Translations under genes and position numbers: made by a program
Shown: one piece after another, positions 1-6,585 of the stretch
Layout of the letters: every line of letters begins with the position of its first letter
How positions within the stretch are numbered: the stretch's first letter is position 1
The notes under the pieces: generated by a model
Seen by the model: the letters and a program-made list of their open reading frames with translations, nothing else
What the model was told of the DNA's origin: nothing
The model's database searches: none
NCBI GenBank assembly: GCA_018061375.1
Contig: JAGOUG010000033.1
Span: 1-9,457 of the forward strand
Reading direction: 5' to 3'
Source: Candidatus Saccharimonadota bacterium
GTDB taxonomy: Bacteria > Patescibacteriota > Saccharimonadia > Saccharimonadales > UBA7683
Length of the DNA stretch: 9,457 nt

Positions 1-367
1 GTATAAATCCTTGGGTGTCTCTAATATGATGATCGGCATGAATAGAAGTAATCGGCTCATCATGCGGATGACGAGTACTAATAAGCTGCAGCGCATTTAA
101 TATACACGGCATAGTATCACGCCGTGCGGGTTCAATAATAATGTTTTCTATCGCAAGCTCAGGCAACTGATCAACAACATGGTCGGAGTGGCTTACTTCA
201 GTAGATATATAGATTTTATCAACAGAGGTTACTTTTTTTGCTCGTTCAAATGTGTTTTGCAGCAACGACTTCTTACCGACAATATTCAAAAGATGTTTCG
301 GATACTCAGGTGTCGAAAGTGGCCACAACCGTGTCCCCGATCCACCAGCTACAATTATTACAATCAT
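1..367 (-). CDS. manC: Mannose-1-phosphate guanylyltransferase, 5' part (cut by window edge)
   Basis: Catalyses GTP + mannose-1-phosphate to GDP-mannose, a donor for surface glycans. Only the first 122 codons lie in the window. The start is the ATG at 365-367, because the nucleotide-binding motif GGSGTRLWPLS (residues 8-18) must sit just behind the N-terminus as in this family. Also visible are YPK (22-24), the EPARRDT stretch (79-85, matching the family's EPxxRNT) and ADHHI (111-115, matching the PADHxI metal/sugar site). Two positions differ from the commonest form: His follows YPK where Gln is usual, and DT replaces NT. No Shine-Dalgarno lies at normal spacing; GGAG is 16 nt upstream. The gene follows the SDR gene by 68 bp on the same strand and may be co-transcribed with it. 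Family assignment is firm. Whether a C-terminal isomerase or cupin domain follows cannot be seen. Confidence 0.93.
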   Translation of the reverse strand, partial: MIVIIVAGGSGTRLWPLSTPEYPKHLLNIVGKKSLLQNTFERAKKVTSVDKIYISTEVSHSDHVVDQLPELAIENIIIEPARRDTMPCILNALQLISTRHPHDEPITSIHADHHIRDTQGFI

Positions 368-408
368 GAAATAGGACTCATTTCTCCGCACCACAGCTAC
401 GATTACTA

Positions 409-417
409 ATTATGACA
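409..417 (-). promoter_or_regulatory. Possible extended -10 promoter for manC
   Basis: On the minus strand TGT is followed by CATAAT (409-414), an extended -10 match about 42 nt before the manC ATG. No convincing -35 box is seen at 16-19 nt. It would give manC its own start in addition to read-through from the SDR gene. No terminator hairpin is visible in the 368-435 spacer. Weak evidence. Confidence 0.3.
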
Positions 418-435
418 ACTACATTTTACCATTTT

Positions 436-1413
436 TTAAACAAGTGCGTATTCCTCTGTCTCCACACTCTGTGGTTGGCTCTCAAGCTCTTGGAAGTACG
501 TAATAGTCTTTAGGAGTCCTTCTTCTAGTTGGATTTTTGGCTCCCATTTAAGTTCTTTCTTTGCAACTGAAATATCGGGCTTCCGTTGGCGCGGGTCATC
601 TTGTGGAAGATCTTTATACACAATTTTACTTTTTGACTGTGGAATAAGTTCAATCACCTTTTCTGCCAAATCTTTTATAGTAAATTCGTTCGGATTACCC
701 AGATTAACCGGCCCAATAAAGCCATTTTTGTTGTTCATCATACGAATCATACCTTCTACCAAGTCATCTACATACTGGAAGCTCCGGGTCTGCGAACCAT
801 CACCATAAATAGTAATATCTTCATCTCTAAGTGCCTGCACAATAAAGTTCGATACCACTCTCCCATCATCCGGGTTCATGTTTGGCCCGTAGGTATTGAA
901 GATTCGAATCACTCGGGTGTCGACCCCTTTACACCTATTAAAGTCAGAAAATAAAGTCTCTGAAATTCGCTTACCCTCGTCATAACAAGACCGTATACCA
1001 ATAGGATTAACCCTACCCCAGTAGCTCTCAGGTTGCGGATGCACATCAGGGTCACCATACACCTCGCTCGTGGAGGCCTGGAGTATCCGTGCCCCATTCT
1101 TCTCAGCAAGCTCAAGCATATTTAATGCCCCAAGCATACTCGTTTTAATAGTTTGGATTGGGTCTGCCTGATAGTGCACCGGCGAGGCCGGACATGCCAG
1201 GTTATATATTTGATCTGCGGAAATGCCTATTGGGCCAGTAACACTGTATTCGAATACTTTAAAGTTTTCGTTAGTCTTAAGGTGCTCTATGTTTCTCATT
1301 CTACCTGTATAAAAATTATCCAGACAGATAACATTATTACCCTCGTCAAGTAATCGGCTGCATAAGTGAGAACCTATAAATCCTGCTCCACCTGTTACTA
1401 AAATTCTCTGCAT
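436..1413 (-). CDS. NAD-dependent SDR sugar-nucleotide enzyme, UDP-glucuronate decarboxylase (UDP-xylose synthase) type
   Basis: 325 aa, full length for a bacterial UXS. It likely oxidises UDP-glucuronate at C4 with bound NAD+, decarboxylates it and yields UDP-xylose in the cytoplasm. The Rossmann NAD motif GGAGFIGS is at residues 8-15. The UXS-specific signatures are YNLACPASPVHYQ (70-82), LQASTSEVYGDPxVHPQPESYWG (111-133), the catalytic SCYDEGKR with Tyr144 and Lys148 plus Thr115/Glu117, and DGRVVSNFIVQAL (183-195) followed by YGDGSQTRSF (203-212). These separate it from dTDP-glucose dehydratases and GalE. The acidic C-terminal tail (about 310-325) is variable. ATG at 1411-1413 is preceded by AAAAGGA with about 10 nt spacing, a usable ribosome site. 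It is the first gene of the unit leading to manC, so the pair supplies UDP-xylose and GDP-mannose. Subfamily confidence is high; a related 4-epimerase activity is less likely. Confidence 0.92.
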   Translation of the reverse strand: MQRILVTGGAGFIGSHLCSRLLDEGNNVICLDNFYTGRMRNIEHLKTNENFKVFEYSVTGPIGISADQIYNLACPASPVHYQADPIQTIKTSMLGALNMLELAEKNGARILQASTSEVYGDPDVHPQPESYWGRVNPIGIRSCYDEGKRISETLFSDFNRCKGVDTRVIRIFNTYGPNMNPDDGRVVSNFIVQALRDEDITIYGDGSQTRSFQYVDDLVEGMIRMMNNKNGFIGPVNLGNPNEFTIKDLAEKVIELIPQSKSKIVYKDLPQDDPRQRKPDISVAKKELKWEPKIQLEEGLLKTITYFQELESQPQSVETEEYALV

Positions 1414-1473
1414 TTCGGCATGTTCCTTTTGTTAATTGGTTAACAGATTAAAGCCACTCTGTAATAGGGTTGT

Positions 1474-1503
1474 AATATATACTTCAGTATATACACGACT
1501 CAA
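1474..1503 (-). promoter_or_regulatory. Candidate promoter for the SDR gene (TTGAGT-18-TATATT)
   Basis: Read on the minus strand, TTGAGT (1498-1503) and TATATT (1474-1479) are separated by 18 nt. Transcription would start near 1467, leaving a leader of about 55 nt that carries the AAAAGGA ribosome site. The 7-bp inverted repeat at 1476-1493 covers the -10 box and spacer, so a bound repressor there could block this promoter. Prediction by eye only. Confidence 0.4.
1476..1493. repeat. Inverted repeat, possible operator (TATATAC-TTCA-GTATATA)
   Basis: A perfect 7-bp inverted repeat with a 4-nt centre lies in the divergent intergenic region and overlaps the predicted minus-strand -10 box. Such a site fits a dimeric regulator, or a small hairpin in the transcript. 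It is AT-rich, so chance occurrence is possible. Confidence 0.4.
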
Positions 1504-1522
1504 TCTGTTAGTCACTTGTAAA

Positions 1523-1549
1523 TTGCTTGTGTACATGGTAGATTATACT
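1523..1549 (+). promoter_or_regulatory. Candidate promoter for the anchor/secreted protein operon (TTGCTT-15-TATACT)
   Basis: TTGCTT (1523-1528) and TATACT (1544-1549) are 15 nt apart, a short but tolerated spacing. Transcription would start near 1556, only about 15 nt before the ATG at 1571, leaving no room for a Shine-Dalgarno. This is one reason to reject the upstream TTG (1436) and ATG (1535) starts. Confidence 0.4.
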
Positions 1550-1570
1550 CATAAGCGAAATAAAACAAAA

Positions 1571-2116
1571 ATGAAATCATCAAATTTCCAACTAAATAAA
1601 GGCCCCCAGAGACGCTCGCACAAGATCGTCCTCGTTGTCATTGTTCTCGCGCTCATTTTCGGTGCGGGAACGTATGTATATCTTCAAAGACAGGAAGCAC
1701 AAGAACTTGCTGAACAAAAAGCGCTTGATGAATCACAAACTAACAGTGCAAAAAAAGGCGATGCGACAAGCAGCAAAGATACCGGTGTCACACCCAAGAC
1801 TGAGAGTGACATAAAGCAAGATGTTCCGACCGCAACCGAAAATAACGTCACAATAAATTCCGTGAATCAGTCGGGTGGAATGGTAGCAGCGACTGCTTCT
1901 GTATCTGGAGCGAGTGCTGGAGGTACGTGCGTATTCTCGTTTACAAATCCAGACGACAAGCCTGTTATTCCACCATCCGTTTCAATTAAAGATGGTAGCT
2001 GTAGCACGAGTACACCTGAAGTGGGCTTTAGCAAACTTGGCGTCTGGAACCTTAATGTAACTGCGTATATTGATGGTAAAAAATCGGAGGCAAATCAAAG
2101 TGTTACGATCAATTAA
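1571..2116 (+). CDS. Membrane-anchored protein with extracytoplasmic Ig-like domain (function unknown)
   Basis: 181 aa from the ATG at 1571. The reading frame stays open back to a TTG at 1436, but the extra 45 residues lie upstream of and across the predicted promoter and would put an unusual hydrophobic stretch before the basic N-terminus. A basic leader (KGPQRRSHK, 10-18) precedes one membrane segment (about 19-38), giving an N-in/C-out anchor. A polar, charged Ser/Thr/Lys/Asp linker (about 41-92) follows. The C-terminal domain (about 93-181) has alternating beta pattern and two cysteines (C120, C144) likely to form a disulfide, consistent with an Ig-like sandwich. Its last 17 bases overlap the next gene, so the two products are probably made together and may act together at the surface. 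No catalytic motif is seen and no named family is recognised with certainty. Confidence 0.75.
   Translation: MKSSNFQLNKGPQRRSHKIVLVVIVLALIFGAGTYVYLQRQEAQELAEQKALDESQTNSAKKGDATSSKDTGVTPKTESDIKQDVPTATENNVTINSVNQSGGMVAATASVSGASAGGTCVFSFTNPDDKPVIPPSVSIKDGSCSTSTPEVGFSKLGVWNLNVTAYIDGKKSEANQSVTIN
2086..2090 (+). promoter_or_regulatory. Ribosome binding site that fixes the GTG start at 2100
   Basis: GGAGG sits 9 nt before the GTG at 2100-2102, inside the end of the preceding gene. The earlier in-frame starts (TTG 2070, ATG 2073) have no such site and would add a polar KNRRQIK extension. A 17-bp gene overlap with an internal strong ribosome site indicates translational coupling. Confidence 0.7.
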
Positions 2117-4157
2117 CAAAACCTTGTCTTCTTTGCATCTACTGGTATTCGTAGCCGCTATTGTTAGTATGCTTGCAATTGGAATACAGACCGCCCAGCC
2201 GGCACTTGCCGTAACCGCAGCCGATTGGAGTGCAGGCAATATTATTGACGACAACAAGTTCTATAACAGCGGCGAAATGACTACGAACGATATTCAAGTC
2301 TTCTTAAATAGTAAAATGCCATCTTGTGATACCTGGGGCACAAAAACATCTGAATATGGTGGTGGTACACGGGCACAATACGGTACAAGTCGAGGATATC
2401 CTCCTCCGTATACCTGTCTCAAAGACTACTCACAAAACGGTGTTCCAGCTGCCCAGATCATTAAAAATGCAGCGAATGCTTACAATATAAATCCAAAGGT
2501 TTTAATTGTACTGCTTCAAAAAGAGCAGACACTAGTTACCGATGACTGGCCGTGGTCAAGTCAGTACCGCTCAGCAACCGGATATGGCTGTCCGGACACC
2601 GCACCGTGTGATGCGGAATATTATGGCTTCACCAATCAAGTCACCAAAGCTGCATTCCAATTTAGACGCTATGCAACCTACCCAAGCGAATACCGCTATA
2701 AGCCTTACCAAAACAATACCATCCAGTACAATCCAAACGCTGGATGTGGAAGTTCCACTGTTTACATAGAAAACCTTGCAACCGCCGGCCTATACAACTA
2801 CACCCCCTACCAACCAAACGCATCTGCGCTTAATAACCTGTACGGCTCAGGTGACGGATGTGGTGCATATGGAAACAGGAATTTCTGGAGACTCTACAGC
2901 GACTGGTTTGGTGCCACACGAGGAAACCCTTTTGCGTGGCAAATTACCAGTCAGTACGCATACACAGACAATAATAAAACCACTGTTGCTGATATGAACA
3001 ATCTTGTTCCTGGTAGTAGAGTTTACGTTGGCTTTACTGCCAAAAATATTGGTGGAGCCACATGGTCAAACACTGGGTCTAACGCAATAATGGTGGGCAC
3101 CGCAAACCCGCTCGAAAGACAAAGCGGGTTTGCTCCGGGTAGTGGATGGCTCAGCCCCACCCGACCCGCGTTACTAAAAGAAACCGCAGTCCCTCCCGGC
3201 TCCTCTGGAACATTCGAATTTTGGATGACAGCACCATCTACGGGTGGGACATATAATGAGAGGTTTAACCTCATCGCGAACGGACTTGCGTGGTTTGCCG
3301 ATACGGGACTAAGTTTCTATGCGCGAGTTCAACCCAGGACTTATACTTGGCAGATGTCTACCCAGTATGCGTATACAGATGAGTCAAAGACTGTCGTAAG
3401 GAATATGAGCAATCTCCGGACAGGAGAACGAGTCTACGTTGGCTTTACTGCTCGTAATACAGGTACTGCAACATGGCTAAATTCAGGAGTAAACGCACTG
3501 ATGGTCGGCACCGCATCACCGCTCGAGCGTCAGAGTAGATTTGCTGCCGGCAGCGGTTGGCTCAGCCCCACTCGACCAGCTCTACTCAAGGAGACGAGTG
3601 TTGCACCTGGCCAAGTTGGTACGTTTGAGTTCTGGATGACCGCACCAACCGGCTATGATGGCATATATCATGAGAGATTTGGATTAATTGCAAACGAGCT
3701 CACCTGGCTTAACGACGTAGGCCTAAGCTACTATGCGGGGGTTAGAAATACATACACCTGGCAGATGACGAGCCAGTATGCCTATACAGATGCCAACAAA
3801 ACTGTTGTTGCCGATATGAATAATTTAGCTCCCGGTAGTCGCGTCTATGTAGGCTTTACAGCCAGAAATACTGGCAATACTGTGTGGCAAAATTCTGGTC
3901 CAAACGCTTTGATGGTTGGTACTGCAAGCCCTTATGAACGCAGAAGCTCTTTCAGCCCTGGAAGCGAATGGCTTACTGCTACTCGACCAGCCCTTCTGAG
4001 GGAAACGAGTGTTGCACCTGGCCAAGTTGGTACGTTTGAGTTCTGGATGACCGCACCTTCAGACAGAAAAGTATATAACGAACGGTTCAATATAATCTCA
4101 AACAATATCACATGGCTTAACGACGTAGGCCTAAGCTACTACCTCAATGTAAGATAG
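2100..4157 (+). CDS. Secreted protein: lysozyme-like (transglycosylase-like) domain plus three FW/NBR1-type Ig repeats
   Basis: 685 aa from GTG. A Sec signal peptide (hydrophobic 12-30) ends at PALA (34-37), with likely cleavage before VTAADW. The N-terminal domain (about 40-271) belongs to a secreted family I recall from Actinobacteria and Saccharibacteria, often misnamed hemagglutinin. Its helix NINPKVLIVLLQKEQTLV (129-146) resembles the SLT/lysozyme catalytic helix, making Glu142 the candidate acid. The family landmarks YRSATGYGCPDTAPCD (156-171) and QFRRY (187-191) follow. It holds all six cysteines (76, 106, 164, 170, 216, 254), enough for three disulfides. Residues 278-410, 415-549 and 552-685 are three repeats of about 134 aa with conserved Trp and Gly-rich turns matching the FW domain of NBR1, a beta-sandwich usually used for binding. 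There is no C-terminal anchor or sorting signal. It is translationally coupled to the anchor gene upstream. The muralytic role is inferred. Confidence 0.82.
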   Translation: MLRSINKTLSSLHLLVFVAAIVSMLAIGIQTAQPALAVTAADWSAGNIIDDNKFYNSGEMTTNDIQVFLNSKMPSCDTWGTKTSEYGGGTRAQYGTSRGYPPPYTCLKDYSQNGVPAAQIIKNAANAYNINPKVLIVLLQKEQTLVTDDWPWSSQYRSATGYGCPDTAPCDAEYYGFTNQVTKAAFQFRRYATYPSEYRYKPYQNNTIQYNPNAGCGSSTVYIENLATAGLYNYTPYQPNASALNNLYGSGDGCGAYGNRNFWRLYSDWFGATRGNPFAWQITSQYAYTDNNKTTVADMNNLVPGSRVYVGFTAKNIGGATWSNTGSNAIMVGTANPLERQSGFAPGSGWLSPTRPALLKETAVPPGSSGTFEFWMTAPSTGGTYNERFNLIANGLAWFADTGLSFYARVQPRTYTWQMSTQYAYTDESKTVVRNMSNLRTGERVYVGFTARNTGTATWLNSGVNALMVGTASPLERQSRFAAGSGWLSPTRPALLKETSVAPGQVGTFEFWMTAPTGYDGIYHERFGLIANELTWLNDVGLSYYAGVRNTYTWQMTSQYAYTDANKTVVADMNNLAPGSRVYVGFTARNTGNTVWQNSGPNALMVGTASPYERRSSFSPGSEWLTATRPALLRETSVAPGQVGTFEFWMTAPSDRKVYNERFNIISNNITWLNDVGLSYYLNVR
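2931..4154 (+). repeat. Three tandem Ig-like (FW/NBR1-type) coding repeats
   Basis: Units run about 2931-3329, 3342-3746 and 3753-4154 (133, 135 and 134 codons). Each opens with W-Q-[IM]-x-x-QYAYTD, passes RVYVGFTA[RK]N and TRPALL[KR]ET, then TFEFWMTAP, and ends at GLS[FY]Y. Repeats 2 and 3 share a 53-base identical stretch (3594-3646 and 4005-4057) and a 29-base identical stretch (3705-3733 and 4113-4141). Repeat 1 resembles repeat 3 more in its first third (VADMNNLxPGSRVYVGFTA). Confidence 0.92.
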
Positions 4158-4160
4158 TTT

Positions 4161-6371
4161 CTATTCCGAACACCCTAGAGATGTAATCTGCATATTTGAC
4201 TTACTGTCGTTGTTTAATACTATCTTATCTTTTACAAAATATTTAAAATTGCTGTATTGGTTATTAATCATTACTTTTCTTTGGACCACCCCGTCTACCC
4301 TCGGTTCAAACAGGGCGCTTTCGCCAGGTGCAGAAGTACGAATAGAAAAGCAGTAATAATTTCCGGAATTCGGTTCAGTAACCTTGCCACCATTAATCGT
4401 TTTTATTTTGATGACGGCACCGTCTACGGCCTCATAGGCCCACTCAAACGGTCCTTTGATGATTCCGAGATTCCTATAAAAATCTTTTTCGAGAAGGCCA
4501 ACAGTAACCGGTGCCGAATTCTTGCTTTTGCCAATCTTAACAATAACAGAGTTGTCGCTCGTTATGACTCCAGTATGGGAAATTAGTGTGAACCGTGGCT
4601 GCTCAAAGACTTTAGACACATCGTATTCACGCAGGTATTCAAGATCACTACTTTTCACTCCATGAACTACGAGCGCATCTATGCCTAAAGCCTGAAGGGC
4701 AGGTATCGTTTGCGGATCTTTGAGGTTTCTAATTGACCTGCGTAGCTCCTCCTGGCTAGAGCCAGGTGATGGCGAGTTTAATATCTTTTTGCCGTGTAGC
4801 AACTGCATAGAAATATAATAGCTTGGTGCATCAGATTCTCCGTACGACTCTATCGGGTACTCGGCAATAGAACCTATATCCTTGTCATCTTTGACATTTT
4901 TATACACAGCCGGTATATCTCTCTTCAAATTGAAACTGGACATCTGGTTGCCTTTGAAAGGTTCGAACGCCTGATATTCTACTGCAACGAGCAGTACTAT
5001 CATCACATACACAATTACCCTGAGATGCTTGGATATCTTCTTATTCTTTGTGTAATAATGTAGGGCAAGAGCCATCAAAATGACTAGGGATATATTAACG
5101 AGCATATAAGACCGTGTAAGTGTTCTCCATGTGGTTGTAAACCCAAGCATAACTTCTGTCGGTGTCGGCAGACCGGCGTAAGACTTTGGTGGTAGTGCAA
5201 ATAAAAAGCCGAGAATTAGTAACGTAGTAGCGATAGCTATGACCATTCTGACTTCAGTGTTCAATATTTTCGGATTTCGATTGTTTATGCGCTCCCACAC
5301 TAGTACAAGACCCGTAAGAGACAGAATAGCGAGGACCGTTAGGCTCACACCGACTGTGTCTTCGCCGATCCCACAGCTAAAGTTGTCCTTGAGCTTATTC
5401 TGGATTTTTTTGAAAGTATTTTCACTACCCACAACTTCTGCGGCTGGATGCAGCACAAACGGAAGCAGGTATTCATGCGGATAGTTACTGCAGGCCGTAG
5501 CTTCTGCCACTACATTACCCCTAACCGAAGCAACTTGATTTTCTATGGTTGTTTTTGATGACAAATAAATTCCCAGGAGGGGCAACACCACAATCACCGA
5601 AGTCACCACTGAAAGTAGCAGGAGCTTAAGCTCTCGGACTCTTGAAATTAGCGCCACCCCTCTGCGGGCGTACAGCCATCCTACAAGCAGCGCACAACAT
5701 ACCAGTACTTGGTAAAGTACAAAGTATGGATCAAAATAAAAACTCATGCCGACCGTAAGACCTAACGTCAAAGCTTTTAGCCTGGAGGGTTTATTCATCA
5801 GACTCAAAAATATCCAGATTGTGGCTACGAACAGGCCCGAGAATGCATAGCTGGGGTGTCCGCCTATTTTTACTTGGTAGTATGGAGCGTATGATGCAGC
5901 AAAGCCCGCGAGCCATGCTATCCAGCGATTTTTTGTAATATACATTATAAATCCATACATTATGAGTGCGGTTGAGACAAAACCAGCTATATTAAATAAG
6001 TTGTATGCGGTAACTGGACTAAATGTCCGTGACAAAGTCCACAATGGCAGCGCCTGCAAAGTGCCGCTAAAGCCTACTGGACTGTACAAGTTCTCACCAT
6101 CAGGAAAATTTGTTTTATCTTCAAACCCACCGAGGGGATTGCTGGGAGACACAGTGTTTCTCCATACTGGACCCGCTGTATTATCTCCAAATCCATAAAG
6201 ACTACCGCTAATATCCCCGATCACCGGCCCCATGTAAAAGAATGATAAGCCCAGATAGGATACCACTACTAAACCAACTTTCCAGTATTTAGTGATCCAC
6301 CCAAAAAGCAACACGTGTACCTTTTGTTTTTTCAGATAAGATGCGAATATACTGAAGGAGGGTCTGTGCAT
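4161..6371 (-). CDS. Polytopic GT-C-like membrane protein with C-terminal extracytoplasmic domain
   Basis: 736 aa with about 11 membrane segments between residues 32 and 466, for example 32-48, 122-144, 178-192, 216-234, 248-270, 340-358, 374-392, 420-438 and 450-466. The first outer loop (about 49-115) carries GDISGSLYGFGDNT, with Asp53 and Asp63 in the place where GT-C polyprenyl-phosphate-sugar transferases keep their catalytic acid. GGHPSYAF (170-177) is another polar patch near a membrane edge. The soluble end (about 470-736) includes IAEYPIE (502-508), LLHGKKILNSPSP (524-536) and ALGIDALVVHG (561-571). That pattern is shared by YfhO and 6-PTPS-related membrane proteins, which probably transfer sugars on the outer face. 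Cys674 and Cys734 could pair. The ATG at 6369-6371 has no Shine-Dalgarno and a -10 box 7 nt upstream, so the mRNA may be leaderless. Donor and acceptor are unknown. Confidence 0.7.
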   Translation of the reverse strand: MHRPSFSIFASYLKKQKVHVLLFGWITKYWKVGLVVVSYLGLSFFYMGPVIGDISGSLYGFGDNTAGPVWRNTVSPSNPLGGFEDKTNFPDGENLYSPVGFSGTLQALPLWTLSRTFSPVTAYNLFNIAGFVSTALIMYGFIMYITKNRWIAWLAGFAASYAPYYQVKIGGHPSYAFSGLFVATIWIFLSLMNKPSRLKALTLGLTVGMSFYFDPYFVLYQVLVCCALLVGWLYARRGVALISRVRELKLLLLSVVTSVIVVLPLLGIYLSSKTTIENQVASVRGNVVAEATACSNYPHEYLLPFVLHPAAEVVGSENTFKKIQNKLKDNFSCGIGEDTVGVSLTVLAILSLTGLVLVWERINNRNPKILNTEVRMVIAIATTLLILGFLFALPPKSYAGLPTPTEVMLGFTTTWRTLTRSYMLVNISLVILMALALHYYTKNKKISKHLRVIVYVMIVLLVAVEYQAFEPFKGNQMSSFNLKRDIPAVYKNVKDDKDIGSIAEYPIESYGESDAPSYYISMQLLHGKKILNSPSPGSSQEELRRSIRNLKDPQTIPALQALGIDALVVHGVKSSDLEYLREYDVSKVFEQPRFTLISHTGVITSDNSVIVKIGKSKNSAPVTVGLLEKDFYRNLGIIKGPFEWAYEAVDGAVIKIKTINGGKVTEPNSGNYYCFSIRTSAPGESALFEPRVDGVVQRKVMINNQYSNFKYFVKDKIVLNNDSKSNMQITSLGCSE

Positions 6372-6378
6372 GAACCCA

Positions 6379-6387
6379 ATTATACCA
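6379..6387 (-). promoter_or_regulatory. Extended -10 promoter placing transcription start at the ATG of the GT-C gene
   Basis: On the minus strand TGG-TATAAT is a perfect -10 box with the TGn extension. Exactly 7 nt (TGGGTTC) separate it from ATG, so the first transcribed base should be at or within a base or two of the A of the start codon. No -35 box is evident at 16-19 nt, as expected when an extended -10 carries recognition. Confidence 0.65.
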
Positions 6388-6445
6388 GATGCTCGGTGCT
6401 TTCTTGGTCACAATCCCATACCAATCGAAGCGTGCTTCTCCGTGT

Positions 6446-6562
6446 CTATGTGTAGATTTTGGCCAGGTTTATGCTACCACCAGTCATTTTTTTATCAGAG
6501 AAAATAATAGGAATAACCGCTATTACCATCAATTTTACGTATCCCCAGTAGAAAGGACGCAT
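6446..6562 (-). other. Short hydrophobic ORF of uncertain status
   Basis: 38 codons from the ATG at 6560-6562 to TAG; the frame is open without a start back to about 6604. The product has a basic aromatic N-terminus (MRPFYWGYVK), one hydrophobic stretch (about 11-22) and a polar tail ending NLAKIYT. It could be a single-span membrane peptide or the 3' stump of a lost membrane-protein gene, which fits the surrounding decayed genes. There is no ribosome site of note. I do not recognise a family. Confidence 0.25.
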
Positions 6563-6585
6563 AAGCTTTTTAAACGCTTTCTCAT

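Larger units (their letters stand above)
1441..1510. repeat. 9-bp inverted repeat arms flanking the divergent promoter core
   Basis: TAACAGATT at 1441-1449 is repeated inverted as AATCTGTTA at 1502-1510. The arms enclose 52 bp that contain the smaller palindrome and the minus-strand -10 box. Just outside lies another short inverted repeat, GTTAA-TTGG-TTAAC (1431-1444). The nested arrangement suggests a regulatory region but proves none. Confidence 0.35.

Noticed and set aside
368..384. Five-codon leader ORF (ATG AGT CCT ATT TCA TGA) overlapping the manC ATG
   Set aside because: The only GGAG lies 2 nt before its ATG, too close to work, and a chance ATGA overlap is easy to get.
909..1115. 68-codon minus-strand ORF inside the SDR gene, and similar short ORFs inside the other large genes
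   Set aside because: They are alternative frames of well-supported genes with strong family motifs and show no independent signals.
1436..1570. Upstream TTG (1436) and ATG (1535) starts extending the anchor protein by 45 or 12 residues
   Set aside because: The extension runs across the predicted promoter and inverted repeats, has no ribosome site and spoils the normal basic-then-hydrophobic anchor layout.
2931..4154. CRISPR or mobile-element origin for the long tandem repeats
   Set aside because: The repeats are about 400 bp, in frame, and encode a coherent Ig-like domain; there are no short regular spacers or transposase genes.
6421..6445. Small hairpin GAAGC/GCTTC as a terminator upstream of the GT-C gene
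   Set aside because: The stem is 5 bp with a 2-nt loop and no U-tract on either strand.
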